Assembly (NCBI GenBank): GCA_017445925.1 | Contig: JAFSRW010000058.1 | Span: 1 to 64,000, forward strand | Origin: Bacteroidaceae bacterium | Lineage (GTDB): Bacteria > Bacteroidota > Bacteroidia > Bacteroidales > Bacteroidaceae | Length of the DNA: 64,000 bases | Direction: 5' to 3' | Part shown: one piece after another, positions 1 to 8,473 of the stretch | How the letters are laid out: every line of letters starts with the position of its first letter | Position numbering within the stretch: position 1 is the stretch's first letter | Notes under the pieces: generated by a model | What the model was told of the DNA's origin: nothing | Database searches by the model: none | The model's input: the letters and a program-made list of their open reading frames with translations, nothing else | Program-made: the position numbers and the translations under genes

Positions 1-959
1 TCAAGCTGTATCTTTACTACACCTTCAGAAGACTCTGCGTCAACCTTGATGCCTGTAGGAATGTTTGTGTATGCACCTCCTGCGGAAAAAGGCGTATTGC
101 TGCTCTCTGCAGGCTGGTCAGTAACCTCTCCACCGCCACCGAAGTCTTTCCACAGGCCAACTTCTCCGAAATCGGTTACAGAACCCTGGAACTGCTTTGT
201 CTCAAGTGTGTTCTCTGCTGTCTGATAAGATATGATCAGTCCGGTCTTCTTATAGTTGACACCACTTGACTCCTGCCATGCAATAAGGCGGGCGACAGCT
301 GTTTGAAGCGTGTAGTAGTCTCCTGTAGTAGGAGAACCACAAAGATTGTTAATGTTAAGGCATATCTCACTTCCTTCTGCAAGTGACCCGAAGTCTTTCC
401 AGTTGGCGGTGTTCTTCCAGTTCTGCTCGCTGGTCGACCTTCCAATATATTGGTACGTCTTCCATACGCCCGCCCTGATTTCGAACGATATAATAAGGCC
501 GCCTACAGCCTTTCGTGCACTCCAGACAGCATGAACGGCACTATGGGCCGTATTCTCGGTGTCGCATAGCACATAATAACCCTGTATGGGAATATCGTTT
601 GTTACGTTGAAAACGTTACCGACCTGCGAACCTCCGAAATCAGTCCAGTCTTCTTCATTGCTCCATGTCGTTCCTTTCCATTGCTTTGACTTCCATCCTT
701 CGTTTGTCAGGAAAGTAAGAACGATTCCAGGCGCAATAACACCGTACTTCGGATTTGCATTTACAGCTGCAAGCACTTGGGCAAAAGTTGAAGGTCCGAG
801 ACTGTACACTGCAGTAACGTTAACGACACTGCTCTTGACAACCTTGTTTACATTTTCCTGTCTAACTCCGTCTGGAGTATCTATGTCCTCTGTCGTCGTG
901 GCAGGGCGTCCTTCGCTCCTTCCGAGCATGAAGGGTAAAACCATCTTAGTCTCTGGCAT
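1..959 (-). CDS. Tail fibre-like protein, 3' end beyond the window
   Basis: I read 319 codons from an ATG at 959 without a stop, so the gene is cut by the window edge. The product is not a family I can name. Visible features are a soluble, aromatic-rich beta-type sequence and three spaced W/DFG motifs (residues about 105-110, 187-191 and 270-274), which suggests a repeated beta module of about 82 residues. It lies 26 bp downstream of another coiled fibre-like gene at the distal end of the tail module. That position fits a receptor-binding or baseplate appendage protein. Function is inferred from position and repeat character only. Confidence 0.6.
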   Translation of the reverse strand, partial: MPETKMVLPFMLGRSEGRPATTTEDIDTPDGVRQENVNKVVKSSVVNVTAVYSLGPSTFAQVLAAVNANPKYGVIAPGIVLTFLTNEGWKSKQWKGTTWSNEEDWTDFGGSQVGNVFNVTNDIPIQGYYVLCDTENTAHSAVHAVWSARKAVGGLIISFEIRAGVWKTYQYIGRSTSEQNWKNTANWKDFGSLAEGSEICLNINNLCGSPTTGDYYTLQTAVARLIAWQESSGVNYKKTGLIISYQTAENTLETKQFQGSVTDFGEVGLWKDFGGGGEVTDQPAESSNTPFSAGGAYTNIPTGIKVDAESSEGVVKIQL

Positions 960-985
960 AATCGCTAGTATTTATGAGTTAGTAT

Positions 986-2257
986 TTATGAATTTGAAAT
1001 AGTGAAATTCCAGTCTATGTCAGATGCAGGAACAATGATGTATGAGTAGGAGTCTGTTTCGTCAGAATTATTTCTTCGCACAAGCTCAGTACCCGTAGTA
1101 CATGGTATAACCGCTCCTGTCTCTGTGTGTCTGCACACAAGTGTGACGTTACCGGGAACACCAAACAGGAAGAGTTTTCCTGCCTGTAGTGTCCCACTGT
1201 ATGTTGTCCTTGTGCTCAACTCGTGTAACGTTCTTGCATTTGCAAGCGAATTGGCAACATCGACCGGCACATCAGACAGAACCTCTCCATAGACATAGTT
1301 GACAAACCTGTATTGAAGCGCAGGAAGCGGGATAGTCTTCCCCTTATGACTGACAGAAATATTGAACGATGTGTTCTCTGTTATTGCCTCGTAGGAGAGT
1401 GTGTTTCCTTCAACTGTCATCGGAGTAACCACGGTAGCCTCAGAAGACACATCGACTCCACGCCTTGTAATGCTTAGCGTTGCATAAGGCCTTACGGTAG
1501 AACCCTTCTCGTAATAGCCCGCATTGGAATAGGTGACGGATGCGACAAGGCCGAACACTTCGAGAATAATATCCTCAAGGTCCTTAGCCTGTCCTGCCGT
1601 CATTATTCCGGCAACAGGGTTATCTTGACCATCAGGAACGGTTCCTGCTACAGGCAATTCTACATTATGGTCTGTTTCATCATGAGTCTCCAGACACAAT
1701 GTGGCGGCATTACCTGTTGCTTCTACGCTGACACCAGTAATCACAGCGTCCTGCAAGTCTTCAATGTCATCGTCATGACCTTCAAGTTTCTGGAAGTTGG
1801 CAGCAGAGAAAAGTCCTGCAGCATTTGCAGTAGCAGCGGAGAGTGTAATGGTTATGGGATTTCCGTTTGGCATCGTAAATACAAGCTCTATCTTCTCATT
1901 GTCACACTCGCCTGTGTCGGCGTTAATCCTTTCGATGGATGTTTCTATTCCGTCAACTCGCCCAGAAAGTGTATTTATATCGCTTTCTGCATCGTCCAAT
2001 CTTCCACTCAGTGAGTTGTCTTCATCAATTCTTGCGTTCCGCTCAGTTTCTATGAGACCTGACACAGAATCATCGATGATTGCTTGCTGGATAACACTCT
2101 TGAAGGTATCTGCTGAGATCTTCACTCCGTTGCTTAACTCGATGAAACTACCTGCTGGTATTGCAAGAACCTCAGTGAGGTCTTGAATCAGTACGCTGTT
2201 AGTACGCAACTCCGAAAGGATCTCCGATACTATCTCACGTTTTTCTTCATTTGTCAT
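986..2257 (-). CDS. Tail fibre/appendage protein with coiled coil
   Basis: A 423-residue protein. Residues about 70-115 carry heptad-like segments (SLSGRLDDAESDINTLSG and following) typical of a trimeric fibre shaft. A second short helical segment is near residue 155, and the C-terminal half is beta-rich. The hydrophilic N-terminus (MTNEEKREIVSEIL) is a likely attachment helix. The start overlaps the stop of the upstream gene in an ATGA arrangement, so the two are translationally coupled. Phage fibres often have this coil-then-beta-domain layout; assignment as a fibre is inference from layout and position next to the tail-tip gene. Confidence 0.7.
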   Translation of the reverse strand: MTNEEKREIVSEILSELRTNSVLIQDLTEVLAIPAGSFIELSNGVKISADTFKSVIQQAIIDDSVSGLIETERNARIDEDNSLSGRLDDAESDINTLSGRVDGIETSIERINADTGECDNEKIELVFTMPNGNPITITLSAATANAAGLFSAANFQKLEGHDDDIEDLQDAVITGVSVEATGNAATLCLETHDETDHNVELPVAGTVPDGQDNPVAGIMTAGQAKDLEDIILEVFGLVASVTYSNAGYYEKGSTVRPYATLSITRRGVDVSSEATVVTPMTVEGNTLSYEAITENTSFNISVSHKGKTIPLPALQYRFVNYVYGEVLSDVPVDVANSLANARTLHELSTRTTYSGTLQAGKLFLFGVPGNVTLVCRHTETGAVIPCTTGTELVRRNNSDETDSYSYIIVPASDIDWNFTISNS

Positions 2258-3102
2258 GGCAAAATCAAATTAAATGTTTCGTTATCTATACTGGTCACTC
2301 TATATCTGTCATCAGGAACCCTTCTCATTACAAGAAGATTCGTGTCTTCTATGGCAGGGTTAAGGTTGACAACTCTCTGCAGCCCCTGTGTGAATATGTA
2401 GGACTTCTGTCCCTCTACCTCGCAGTTCATCTCTGGAACATCACCCTCGTTCCTGCAATAACGCACCTTATCTACATACACATAATTGCAGCATAGAAGC
2501 CTGTTGAGCAGGTCGGCAAACCATACAGGGCAACCGTCTCCGTTTCCTATAGTCAGTGCCTTTATGGTACTCTCATGGCCGAAAAGGTCCGTCTTGTCAT
2601 TGTCACTGGTGGTAAACTGCTCGTTGTTGACTGAAAATGTCCAGTTGTCATCCTTGAAACCTCCGGGAATGCGGAAGTCGAAGAACCTCTGCATCCCGTC
2701 AATCCAAAATACTGCATCATTGCGCTGCATGTTGTCTGTGTTAGAATACTGGAGCAATACAGTGTCCTGAAGGACTGTTTCGTCAGACGATACGGCAAAG
2801 GCCTTGCTGACAATGTTCCCTATGCTTGCATAGAAAATTCCGTCATGCATTCTCTGAAGTTCTATGAAGTACAGCGTTGTCGTATTATTCATCTCCCAAA
2901 ATCTCCATGAGTATGTGAGTTCCTTGTCTTTAAGTACGTCACGGATTACAAGGTCAGGTGGTGCTGACTGTTCACCAGTTGCTATAATCTCTATGAGTAT
3001 CCTGTCTGCAGGGGAAAACACCTGCACACACTTCGACTCTGCACCATGCCTGTCTGCTGAAGGCGCAAAGAATATCGGCGTAAAAGGACTTATTCTATAC
3101 AT
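2254..3102 (-). CDS. Phage tail-tip associated protein, unknown family
   Basis: A 282-residue soluble protein overlapping the previous gene by 13 bp and the next by 4 bp, so it belongs to the tail-tip operon. The sequence is mixed beta with several aromatic patches and no signal peptide or membrane segment. I do not recognise a named family. Its place between a large tail-tip/hub-like protein and a fibre suggests a baseplate or upper-fibre structural role. Confidence 0.65.
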   Translation of the reverse strand: MYRISPFTPIFFAPSADRHGAESKCVQVFSPADRILIEIIATGEQSAPPDLVIRDVLKDKELTYSWRFWEMNNTTTLYFIELQRMHDGIFYASIGNIVSKAFAVSSDETVLQDTVLLQYSNTDNMQRNDAVFWIDGMQRFFDFRIPGGFKDDNWTFSVNNEQFTTSDNDKTDLFGHESTIKALTIGNGDGCPVWFADLLNRLLCCNYVYVDKVRYCRNEGDVPEMNCEVEGQKSYIFTQGLQRVVNLNPAIEDTNLLVMRRVPDDRYRVTSIDNETFNLILP

Positions 3103-5702
3103 TTTTCGATGATATTGTATGTTATGGTGCCAGGATTGGCGAAACAGATGTCTATACTATCCAGATAACCATTGTACGTCTTTCCGGCATACTCGAATTG
3201 TATTATCCCGTCCCACTGCTCTGGGAAATGATGATCGTCTGTGTCAATGGATATCCTCCCTGCCTTGAACAGATGCTTTGTGATGCTAAGATTCGAACTC
3301 ATGGCTACACCTCCAATGACAGCATCAGAGTTTCCGTCAGATGAGGTAAACTTCAGGCTCACTGCAAAACATCCGATGTATTCCTCGTTGTTCTTCACAA
3401 TAATGTTAGGAGCAATCGCTGCATTGAAAACTGTCTCCGTATAGGCGTTCTGTACAGTAACGGACCTGTCAATCTGCCAGCACCCGTCTATGGGCTCAGA
3501 TGCAGAAGCAATGATTATGAATACATCGTTGTCGCTTCCCGTTGACTCCTCATCCCTGTTCTTGACAAGCAATTCCTCTATTCCGTAGCAATCGGCACGG
3601 TATGGGCATTTCAGGCTCAGCGTCTGCTCACTAAGGTCACAGTCTGTCTTGTAGTAGTTAGTGAAGTTGAACTCATTCAAGGCAGAGTTGTCGTTTTCAT
3701 AGTCCTTCTTGGAGTAGCCAATCTCAACATCGCTGAATACCTTGCTTTCGTCGAACTGGAAAGAAAGGTTGTTCACATTATCCAGCGTCTTTATTATCTC
3801 GGGCTTGAATATATCAGTACGATGCCTGAATATTAGGTTTACAACATCCGCGTTATTCTCCTTGGAGTCGAGCCATTCGTTTGTGTGCATCTCGTCACAG
3901 AGGATAATGGAACCGTTTCTGATGATACCATACATGTGCGTACCGTCATTGTTGAGGAAAGCACCGATGTTGAGTCCTATCATCTCCCTTGCGTGGCCAC
4001 TCGCGTCGTTATACCAACTACCCTGAATGACGGCATCGTTCCTGCTGAAATTCGCATACCATCTGCCTGTGTCAAAGTCCTGAACTACGAATGTATTTGC
4101 ATACTCATTGTAGAATACTTCTTCCATGAAATCTATATCATGGCCTGCCTCCCACTCGTAGGTGTATGGTGTCGTCAAGTCGAGGTCTTCACCAAGGTCC
4201 TCACTGATTATTCCTCCTACAGGAAGCATTTTGTACCAGCCAGCCTCACCGACATTGCTCATGGAGTTGCTTGTAAGGTATGACACCTTGATGTGGGACA
4301 ATCGCGCCCGTTCTCCACGGTCTATCTCAATTAACTCCCTGTCCATGTAGTAACCGACATGCTCTATAGTATAGACGTAGCCAAAGACAACCTCCATGAA
4401 TTCACAGAACTGGGTGAATGAGGAATATATTTTGTTGGTCTGAATCTTACGGATTGATTCAGCTGCAATAAGCAGTGTTCTTGCCAACAGGCTTTCACCA
4501 ACTTCTATGCTGCCTTTTACGTATATGTCCTCGCGTGTTGCTAACATCTTGTCAATGAGTTTCTGCAAGAGGGAGAGAGGCCTTACAGCATTTATCTCTA
4601 TTGGGTCATCCTCATAGTGGCTCTCGTTCACATATGCGGTGTTGGAATTGCTCGGCCATCGCAGGCCAGGGTTGAAGATAAGGTGAGTGTTCGGATTCGA
4701 CGACCCGTCAGGCATGGGAGTACCCCTCCAGTTGTTGTTGGTTCTCTGTGACAGGATACTCATGCCGAACGCAACCTTCTGACCTGTGGTAATGGCAAAA
4801 TCACCGTGTATGCTGACATCAACGCTATTGTAGTCTGTCACCTCTTTTCTCCACACAACTGTGCTGCCTACAACAAGAATAAAACTGGCTTTCATTACTC
4901 TCTGGCTCCACCATGCAGGATATAAGAACCTGAACTGCATTTCCATGTCTATGTGAATAGAGCAATCTGTAATACAGGTAATAAACCCTGCTCGGTCCCT
5001 ATCCATCAGATATTTCATAAGGGTTCCGTCATTCTTCGCTTCTGTATTCAGCGGGCATGACGAATCTTCCCGCTGGTCATTGCATGTTATCTGCTCACTT
5101 CCGAAATCGTCTGTCGAGACTCCGATGTATGGGATATAGAGGCTATAGTAATTGTTGTTTGCCACCTCCACATTCTCAGAAGATACCATATCGGTAGTCG
5201 ACTCTCCCTCCGGCGTGGCACCCGTAACCATGAAAGTGAAAGACCTTTTTGTCACGACACCATTGTACAACAAGTTTGCAGTGTCTTTCAGACTTGACAC
5301 GTCAAACTCATATTTACTCTTCTTGTTTGCCTTGATGATTGCTGCCACACTGTTATCAACGCAACCGATAGTGACTACATTGGCATCATACTGAAGCGTT
5401 GCAAAGTCAAGGGGGCACTCCCATGCCTTTGAGTAGTTCCAGTTGTTGTCTGCAATATATACGGCAAACACACCCTTAGAATGAAGGTAGTTTTCCGCGT
5501 AGTGGGCAAGAATGGCATCATAGGCCTTGCCTGTGAACTCAATGGAACTACCGCACTTGCGCACAACACCTCCGAGGTCAACACGGCTATATGAAACCTT
5601 GATGCTGTCAAGGTTCTTAATCATATCTGACACCTCCATGCAGTCGGCACTCTCAGTATCGAGCATGTAGCATCCGAGTTGAAGATAGTATTTACAAAGC
5701 AT
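3090..5702 (-). CDS. Large tail-tip/hub-like structural protein
   Basis: An 870-residue protein, the largest product after the tape measure and the first gene behind its own promoter. I place the start at the ATG at 5702, because the longer reading frame begins at a TTG that lies inside the -33 box of the promoter at 5720-5753. The sequence is beta-rich, with many short aromatic motifs and no membrane segment. In siphophages the gene after the tape measure block that spans 800-1000 residues is usually the distal-tail or tail-associated hub protein; this is positional inference, and no peptidase motif was seen. Confidence 0.65.
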   Translation of the reverse strand: MLCKYYLQLGCYMLDTESADCMEVSDMIKNLDSIKVSYSRVDLGGVVRKCGSSIEFTGKAYDAILAHYAENYLHSKGVFAVYIADNNWNYSKAWECPLDFATLQYDANVVTIGCVDNSVAAIIKANKKSKYEFDVSSLKDTANLLYNGVVTKRSFTFMVTGATPEGESTTDMVSSENVEVANNNYYSLYIPYIGVSTDDFGSEQITCNDQREDSSCPLNTEAKNDGTLMKYLMDRDRAGFITCITDCSIHIDMEMQFRFLYPAWWSQRVMKASFILVVGSTVVWRKEVTDYNSVDVSIHGDFAITTGQKVAFGMSILSQRTNNNWRGTPMPDGSSNPNTHLIFNPGLRWPSNSNTAYVNESHYEDDPIEINAVRPLSLLQKLIDKMLATREDIYVKGSIEVGESLLARTLLIAAESIRKIQTNKIYSSFTQFCEFMEVVFGYVYTIEHVGYYMDRELIEIDRGERARLSHIKVSYLTSNSMSNVGEAGWYKMLPVGGIISEDLGEDLDLTTPYTYEWEAGHDIDFMEEVFYNEYANTFVVQDFDTGRWYANFSRNDAVIQGSWYNDASGHAREMIGLNIGAFLNNDGTHMYGIIRNGSIILCDEMHTNEWLDSKENNADVVNLIFRHRTDIFKPEIIKTLDNVNNLSFQFDESKVFSDVEIGYSKKDYENDNSALNEFNFTNYYKTDCDLSEQTLSLKCPYRADCYGIEELLVKNRDEESTGSDNDVFIIIASASEPIDGCWQIDRSVTVQNAYTETVFNAAIAPNIIVKNNEEYIGCFAVSLKFTSSDGNSDAVIGGVAMSSNLSITKHLFKAGRISIDTDDHHFPEQWDGIIQFEYAGKTYNGYLDSIDICFANPGTITYNIIEKCIE

Positions 5703-5719
5703 GTCTGTATTATTTTCAG

Positions 5720-5753
5720 CAAAGGTAGATAAAAAAGAAGCGCGTTTTTCAAA
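5720..5753 (-). promoter_or_regulatory. Late phage promoter (tail-tip operon)
   Basis: On the minus strand a -33 box TTTGAAAAACGCG is followed after 22 bp (from TTTG) by the -7 box TACCTTTG. The leader to the ATG at 5702 is only about 12 nt. The box, the spacing and the ACGnG extension match the promoters at 6530, 19594 and 23572. Confidence 0.75.
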
Positions 5754-5776
5754 GTGCAAAAATCTCGATTTCAGGG

Positions 5777-5817
5777 TAAGAAAAAGCCTGGCGTGTAATC
5801 TCCTTACTCGCCAGGCC
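5777..5817 (-). terminator. Intrinsic terminator after the spanin-like gene
   Basis: On the minus strand GCCTGGCG and CGCCAGGC form a perfect 8-bp stem (5809-5816 and 5786-5793) followed by TTTTTCTT. It lies 24 bp beyond the stop of the 5841-6506 gene and upstream of the tail-tip promoter, so it insulates the two units. Confidence 0.85.
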
Positions 5818-5840
5818 TAACATGCTTCTTGCAACTCATG

Positions 5841-6506
5841 CTATCGTCTGAAGAAACGCAGGTAAACAAAGAGCACGGCAAATACAATCACACAGAATAC
5901 AAGGGTTCCAGTCACAAGCTTGACACTGTCCCAGAAACTGTTCTTCCTTATTGTCGTCTTCTCTTTCTCACGGACAATATCAGAAATGGAGTCAAGCCTT
6001 GACCTGTATATGGAAAGGCTGTCTGCAAGCGACTTTAACCTATAGATACTGTCGTACTGCGCTTGCAGATACGTGTTCCTCTCTGTCAGGCTGTCTATCG
6101 TTGCCTGGCTCTCCCTCACTATCTGCTGCCTGTAACTTTCTAACTGCTGGTATGAATAGGTATGTTTCTCCCTGTCATGGTGATATGTCACGCTTCCGTC
6201 TGCATTGAACTGCATCCATGTGCTATCCCTGACGCTGACGCTGTCTGCACGGTAAAGGTTCGTTATAATGGAATCCCTTACATACAGGTCGCGGTATTTT
6301 TGCCTTACATTCAGCAACTCGCGGGACAGGCTGTCTATCACTCCATGATAATAACTCGTACTGTCAATCCTCTCGGATTGTGAAACAGCTGCAATGGTGT
6401 CGGCTCCATTGCTGTAGTGGTGCATATCAACGGAACCTTCATTCTTCACACTTCGGCATGATAGCAGACACGCTACAGCTACCATAACAAATAATACTTT
6501 CTTCAT
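5841..6506 (-). CDS. Candidate unimolecular spanin (lysis lipoprotein with C-terminal TM)
   Basis: A 221-residue protein. Its N-terminus is a lipoprotein signal with lipobox LLSC (Cys17). Residues about 35-180 form a long polar, heptad-rich, mostly helical ectodomain, and residues about 195-215 are a single membrane segment followed by FFRR. An outer-membrane lipid anchor plus an inner-membrane C-terminal anchor in one chain is the defining topology of u-spanins such as phage T1 gp11, which fuse inner and outer membranes at the last step of lysis. It has its own late-type promoter and its own terminator, so it is a monocistronic unit. No endolysin or holin is adjacent, which keeps the call at moderate confidence. 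Another helical periplasm-spanning lipoprotein is the alternative. Confidence 0.6.
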   Translation of the reverse strand: MKKVLFVMVAVACLLSCRSVKNEGSVDMHHYSNGADTIAAVSQSERIDSTSYYHGVIDSLSRELLNVRQKYRDLYVRDSIITNLYRADSVSVRDSTWMQFNADGSVTYHHDREKHTYSYQQLESYRQQIVRESQATIDSLTERNTYLQAQYDSIYRLKSLADSLSIYRSRLDSISDIVREKEKTTIRKNSFWDSVKLVTGTLVFCVIVFAVLFVYLRFFRR

Positions 6507-6529
6507 CTTGGGAATTGTTTAAGACAACA

Positions 6530-6563
6530 CAAAGGTACGGACTTAAACGGCTCGTAAACCAAC
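6530..6563 (-). promoter_or_regulatory. Late phage promoter (spanin-like gene)
   Basis: -7 box TACCTTTG at 6530-6537 (minus strand). The -33 region GTTGGTTTACGAG sits at the same 22-bp spacing as the other late promoters. The canonical TTTG is degraded to GTTG but the ACGAG extension is kept. The gene start at 6506 follows at a short distance. Confidence 0.6.
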
Positions 6564-6679
6564 TTCTCAAAAAGTCAGTTTCACGAGCACACTATTTGAC
6601 GGATAACTCCGGCGTTCGTTTTCAAATTAAAGGCGCATTTTCAAAAGAACTGCCAACAAAAATTAAGCCTCGGCCGGTT

Positions 6680-6713
6680 GATTACTCAACAATTACTCAA
6701 CAATTACTCGACA
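6680..6713. repeat. Three tandem 11-bp direct repeats
   Basis: The unit AATTACTCAAC occurs three times with small changes (first unit starts GATTACT, third has CGAC), directly downstream of the stop of the 6715-7041 gene. The remainder of 6564-6679 shows no gene on either strand that I would support. Confidence 0.7.
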
Positions 6714-6714
6714 A

Positions 6715-7041
6715 TCAGTAAACTGTGATAAGGTTCTCGATACGGAAGCATCTTATTGCACACTTCTGTGTGTCATAGTAGGAGAAAGTCTTGTAGGTGG
6801 GTTCCTTTCCCTTGCCGTTGGTAACACCTGCAGGGAGGTTCTGCAATGTTCCCCATGCGTAGCGGATAGAACCGTCAATCTTCTGGAACGCGAACTTCAC
6901 GACTCCTTCGCGCATCTTCCTGGCAAGCCTGTAAAGTTCCCATGCTTTAAGAAGGCATATCTTCCATGTGTTGGCTGTTGTGGTAAACAGGAAGTGAGCA
7001 TACTTCATAACTCTAACTCGGAAATTTGTCTTTGTCTGCAT
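6715..7041 (-). CDS. SH3 beta-barrel fold (DUF2693-like) phage protein
   Basis: A 108-residue protein. The C-terminal 65 residues (VVKFAFQKIDGSIRYAWGTL, then FSYYDTQKCAIRCFRIENLI) follow the pattern of the small SH3-fold proteins annotated as DUF2693 in Bacteroidetes phages and mobile elements: a K-DG-R-A-GTL strand pair, then a YYD-W/IRCFR motif. The molecular role of that family is not known to me. The gene is preceded by one of the four conserved 92-bp promoter elements and by the AAGTCAAACC leader motif, so it is expressed with the middle/early set although it sits among late genes. Confidence 0.65.
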   Translation of the reverse strand: MQTKTNFRVRVMKYAHFLFTTTANTWKICLLKAWELYRLARKMREGVVKFAFQKIDGSIRYAWGTLQNLPAGVTNGKGKEPTYKTFSYYDTQKCAIRCFRIENLITVY

Positions 7042-7055
7042 AACTTTGGTTTTTT

Positions 7056-7070
7056 AATTGGTTTGACTTG
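7056..7070 (-). promoter_or_regulatory. Conserved leader motif AAGTCAAACCAATT
   Basis: The minus-strand motif AAGTCAAACC, found just upstream of four phage start codons (7041, 35305, 43215, 44090). Here it begins about 30 nt before the ATG. Its role is unknown; an mRNA leader or translation enhancer is possible because Bacteroidetes lack strong Shine-Dalgarno use. Confidence 0.5.
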
Positions 7071-7080
7071 TTTTTTAATA

Positions 7081-7170
7081 TCTTCTTTACATCTGTAAAG
7101 TTAGCGTTTTTTGACAAGATATGCAAACAGGAACTTCACCATTTTAGCACCTTAACATTTACTGACATTT
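7081..7170 (-). promoter_or_regulatory. Class II phage promoter/operator element, copy 1
   Basis: Minus strand, in order: block AAATGTCAGTAAATGTTAAG, then GGTG and AAAATGGTGAAG, a TTTG -33 box, a 20-bp spacer, -7 box TAACTTTA, and the palindrome CTTTACAGATGTAAAG (7085-7100). The same layout occurs at 27522, 35343 and 43252. The upstream block touches the stop codon of the sigma factor gene. Confidence 0.8.
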
Positions 7171-7633
7171 AGCCGGAGAGCCTCCTTAGAACAAGTCTCC
7201 TACCGTGGTGAATGCGGCTCTTTACTATATTGATGCTGACACCCTGCATTTCTGCTATCTCTCCGTATGAGTAGCCCTGTGCATACAATAAGGAACACCT
7301 GACGCTGACACTCGATTCGGAATATTCACTGACTAAACGCATGTTCTCGGACACGACTGTTTTTGTGAACGGGTCGCTTCCAGCCGGGAATTCGGGAAGA
7401 TCGTAGTAAGGCTCCACGACACCAATGTGCCGCCTGCTGCTACGGAACGTGTTCCGCATGATAACGAGCACCCAAAGGCGGAAACTCTTGTCAGGGTCGT
7501 ACTTGTCAGCATTAAGCAATACCTTCAGGACAGTCTCTCCTACGAGGTCCTCGACATCTGTCCGGTTCCTACAGAACGTCCGTGCAATACCCCTTATCCA
7601 TGAGAGGTTACGCAATACCAATGACTCAATCAT
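7169..7633 (-). CDS. Phage-encoded ECF-type sigma-70 factor
   Basis: A 154-residue protein with the two domains of ECF sigma factors. Region 2 is at residues about 20-70 (DVEDLVGETVLKVL, then KSFRLWVLVIMRNTFRSSRR) and a region 4 helix-turn-helix is at about 110-150 (YSYGEIAEMQGVSINIVKSR). There is no region 1 or 3 and no anti-sigma gene beside it. It should bind host core RNA polymerase and direct it to a phage promoter class; which one is not shown. Its start overlaps the previous gene by 8 bp. The unit lies just past a terminator, so its level would depend on read-through or an unseen promoter. Confidence 0.85.
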   Translation of the reverse strand: MIESLVLRNLSWIRGIARTFCRNRTDVEDLVGETVLKVLLNADKYDPDKSFRLWVLVIMRNTFRSSRRHIGVVEPYYDLPEFPAGSDPFTKTVVSENMRLVSEYSESSVSVRCSLLYAQGYSYGEIAEMQGVSINIVKSRIHHGRRLVLRRLSG

Positions 7634-7841
7634 GCTTCATTATGTCAAATACCTTACCACTGCGCCTACGCTCCTCAAGACTGCATAGGTACATATCTCT
7701 CGCTGACGCCTTCAGGCTCCCGATAAGGGAACGCTCGCTGTCGCTGCTTATCACGTTCAGCATGCCCAGTATCTTATCGCACTTGACATCGACGTTCTGT
7801 ATGGAACGCATCAGGTTCCTGTATTCATGGCTTCTTCTCAT
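7626..7841 (-). CDS. Small phage protein upstream of the sigma factor
   Basis: 71 residues, starting at an ATG at 7841 that directly abuts the T-run of the terminator hairpin at 7842-7884. A longer frame would have to read through that hairpin, so I reject it. The protein is helical and basic (MRRSHEYRNLMRSIQNV, then SLEERRRSGK) with no recognised family. It overlaps the sigma gene by 8 bp and is therefore coupled to it. A sigma partner or regulator is possible but not shown. Confidence 0.55.
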   Translation of the reverse strand: MRRSHEYRNLMRSIQNVDVKCDKILGMLNVISSDSERSLIGSLKASARDMYLCSLEERRRSGKVFDIMKHD

Positions 7842-7884
7842 AAAAAAAGAGGTTGCGTGTCGCTCTATGGATACACACAACCTC
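7842..7884 (-). terminator. Intrinsic terminator ending the tape-measure unit
   Basis: On the minus strand GAGGTTGTGTGT (7873-7884) pairs with ACACGCAACCTC (7849-7860) over 12 bp with one G-U pair and a 12-nt loop, followed by seven T. The next start codon begins immediately after the T-run. Confidence 0.9.
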
Positions 7885-7909
7885 CCGAAATGTTGCATCT
7901 GGCTAATGC

Positions 7910-8473
7910 TTAGCCTTTCTGCTGGCGCTGCTGCCTGCAGGCCATATTTACAAGATTAGCATATACACTTGCGGATATGCTTTCATGATTGACGGCAAAC
8001 TTGAAATGTGCTATAAGCCTTGCTGTCTGCCTGTCGAAGGAAGCCCTGAATTCATTCTCCGACACTTGAGAGGGCGATGCATTCTTCATCTCGTTCGCCA
8101 TACGCTCATGCAGGCTCTCCTCCGTCCTTAGCATCTGCTCAATCTTAGCCTTCAGCCTTTCATCCTCACGAGCGGCGATATTGTCCTGTCTTGTCAGTAA
8201 GAGAATGTCCCTCACCTCGTCATAGGCACTATATACATTGATGAGATTCAGCATGATTCGGTAGAGTTTAATTCTTGCGTCATTCCTGGCAACCTTCTCT
8301 TTCTCCAATATGAGAGACTTTGCAGCAACGGGATCAGCTATGTTATTGTACTGCTCTATGAGGCTTTCAGCTATTTGTCTTTTATGTTCGGCACCCGCAT
8401 CTATTGGAGCATAGTCACCGCATGCGATGTCTATGAACTGTGCCATGGTATACTGGTCCAATCTTTCCTTCAT
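7910..8473 (-). CDS. Helical phage protein after the tape measure
   Basis: A 187-residue, strongly helical soluble protein. Its start overlaps the tape measure stop (ATGA), so it is translated together with it. It ends just before a strong terminator. There is no motif or family I recognise. In siphophages this slot often holds a tail-tip or tape-measure accessory protein. Confidence 0.65.
   Translation of the reverse strand: MKERLDQYTMAQFIDIACGDYAPIDAGAEHKRQIAESLIEQYNNIADPVAAKSLILEKEKVARNDARIKLYRIMLNLINVYSAYDEVRDILLLTRQDNIAAREDERLKAKIEQMLRTEESLHERMANEMKNASPSQVSENEFRASFDRQTARLIAHFKFAVNHESISASVYANLVNMACRQQRQQKG

Noticed and set aside
5703..5759. N-terminal extension of the tail-tip gene to a TTG at 5759
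   Set aside because: It reads through both boxes of the promoter; the ATG at 5702 follows at the right distance.
6515..6721. Plus-strand frame of 68 codons
   Set aside because: It covers a phage promoter and the tandem repeats, against the direction of all neighbours, with no family match.
7842..7898. Longer start for the gene before the sigma factor
   Set aside because: The extension codes through a 12-bp terminator stem and its T-run.
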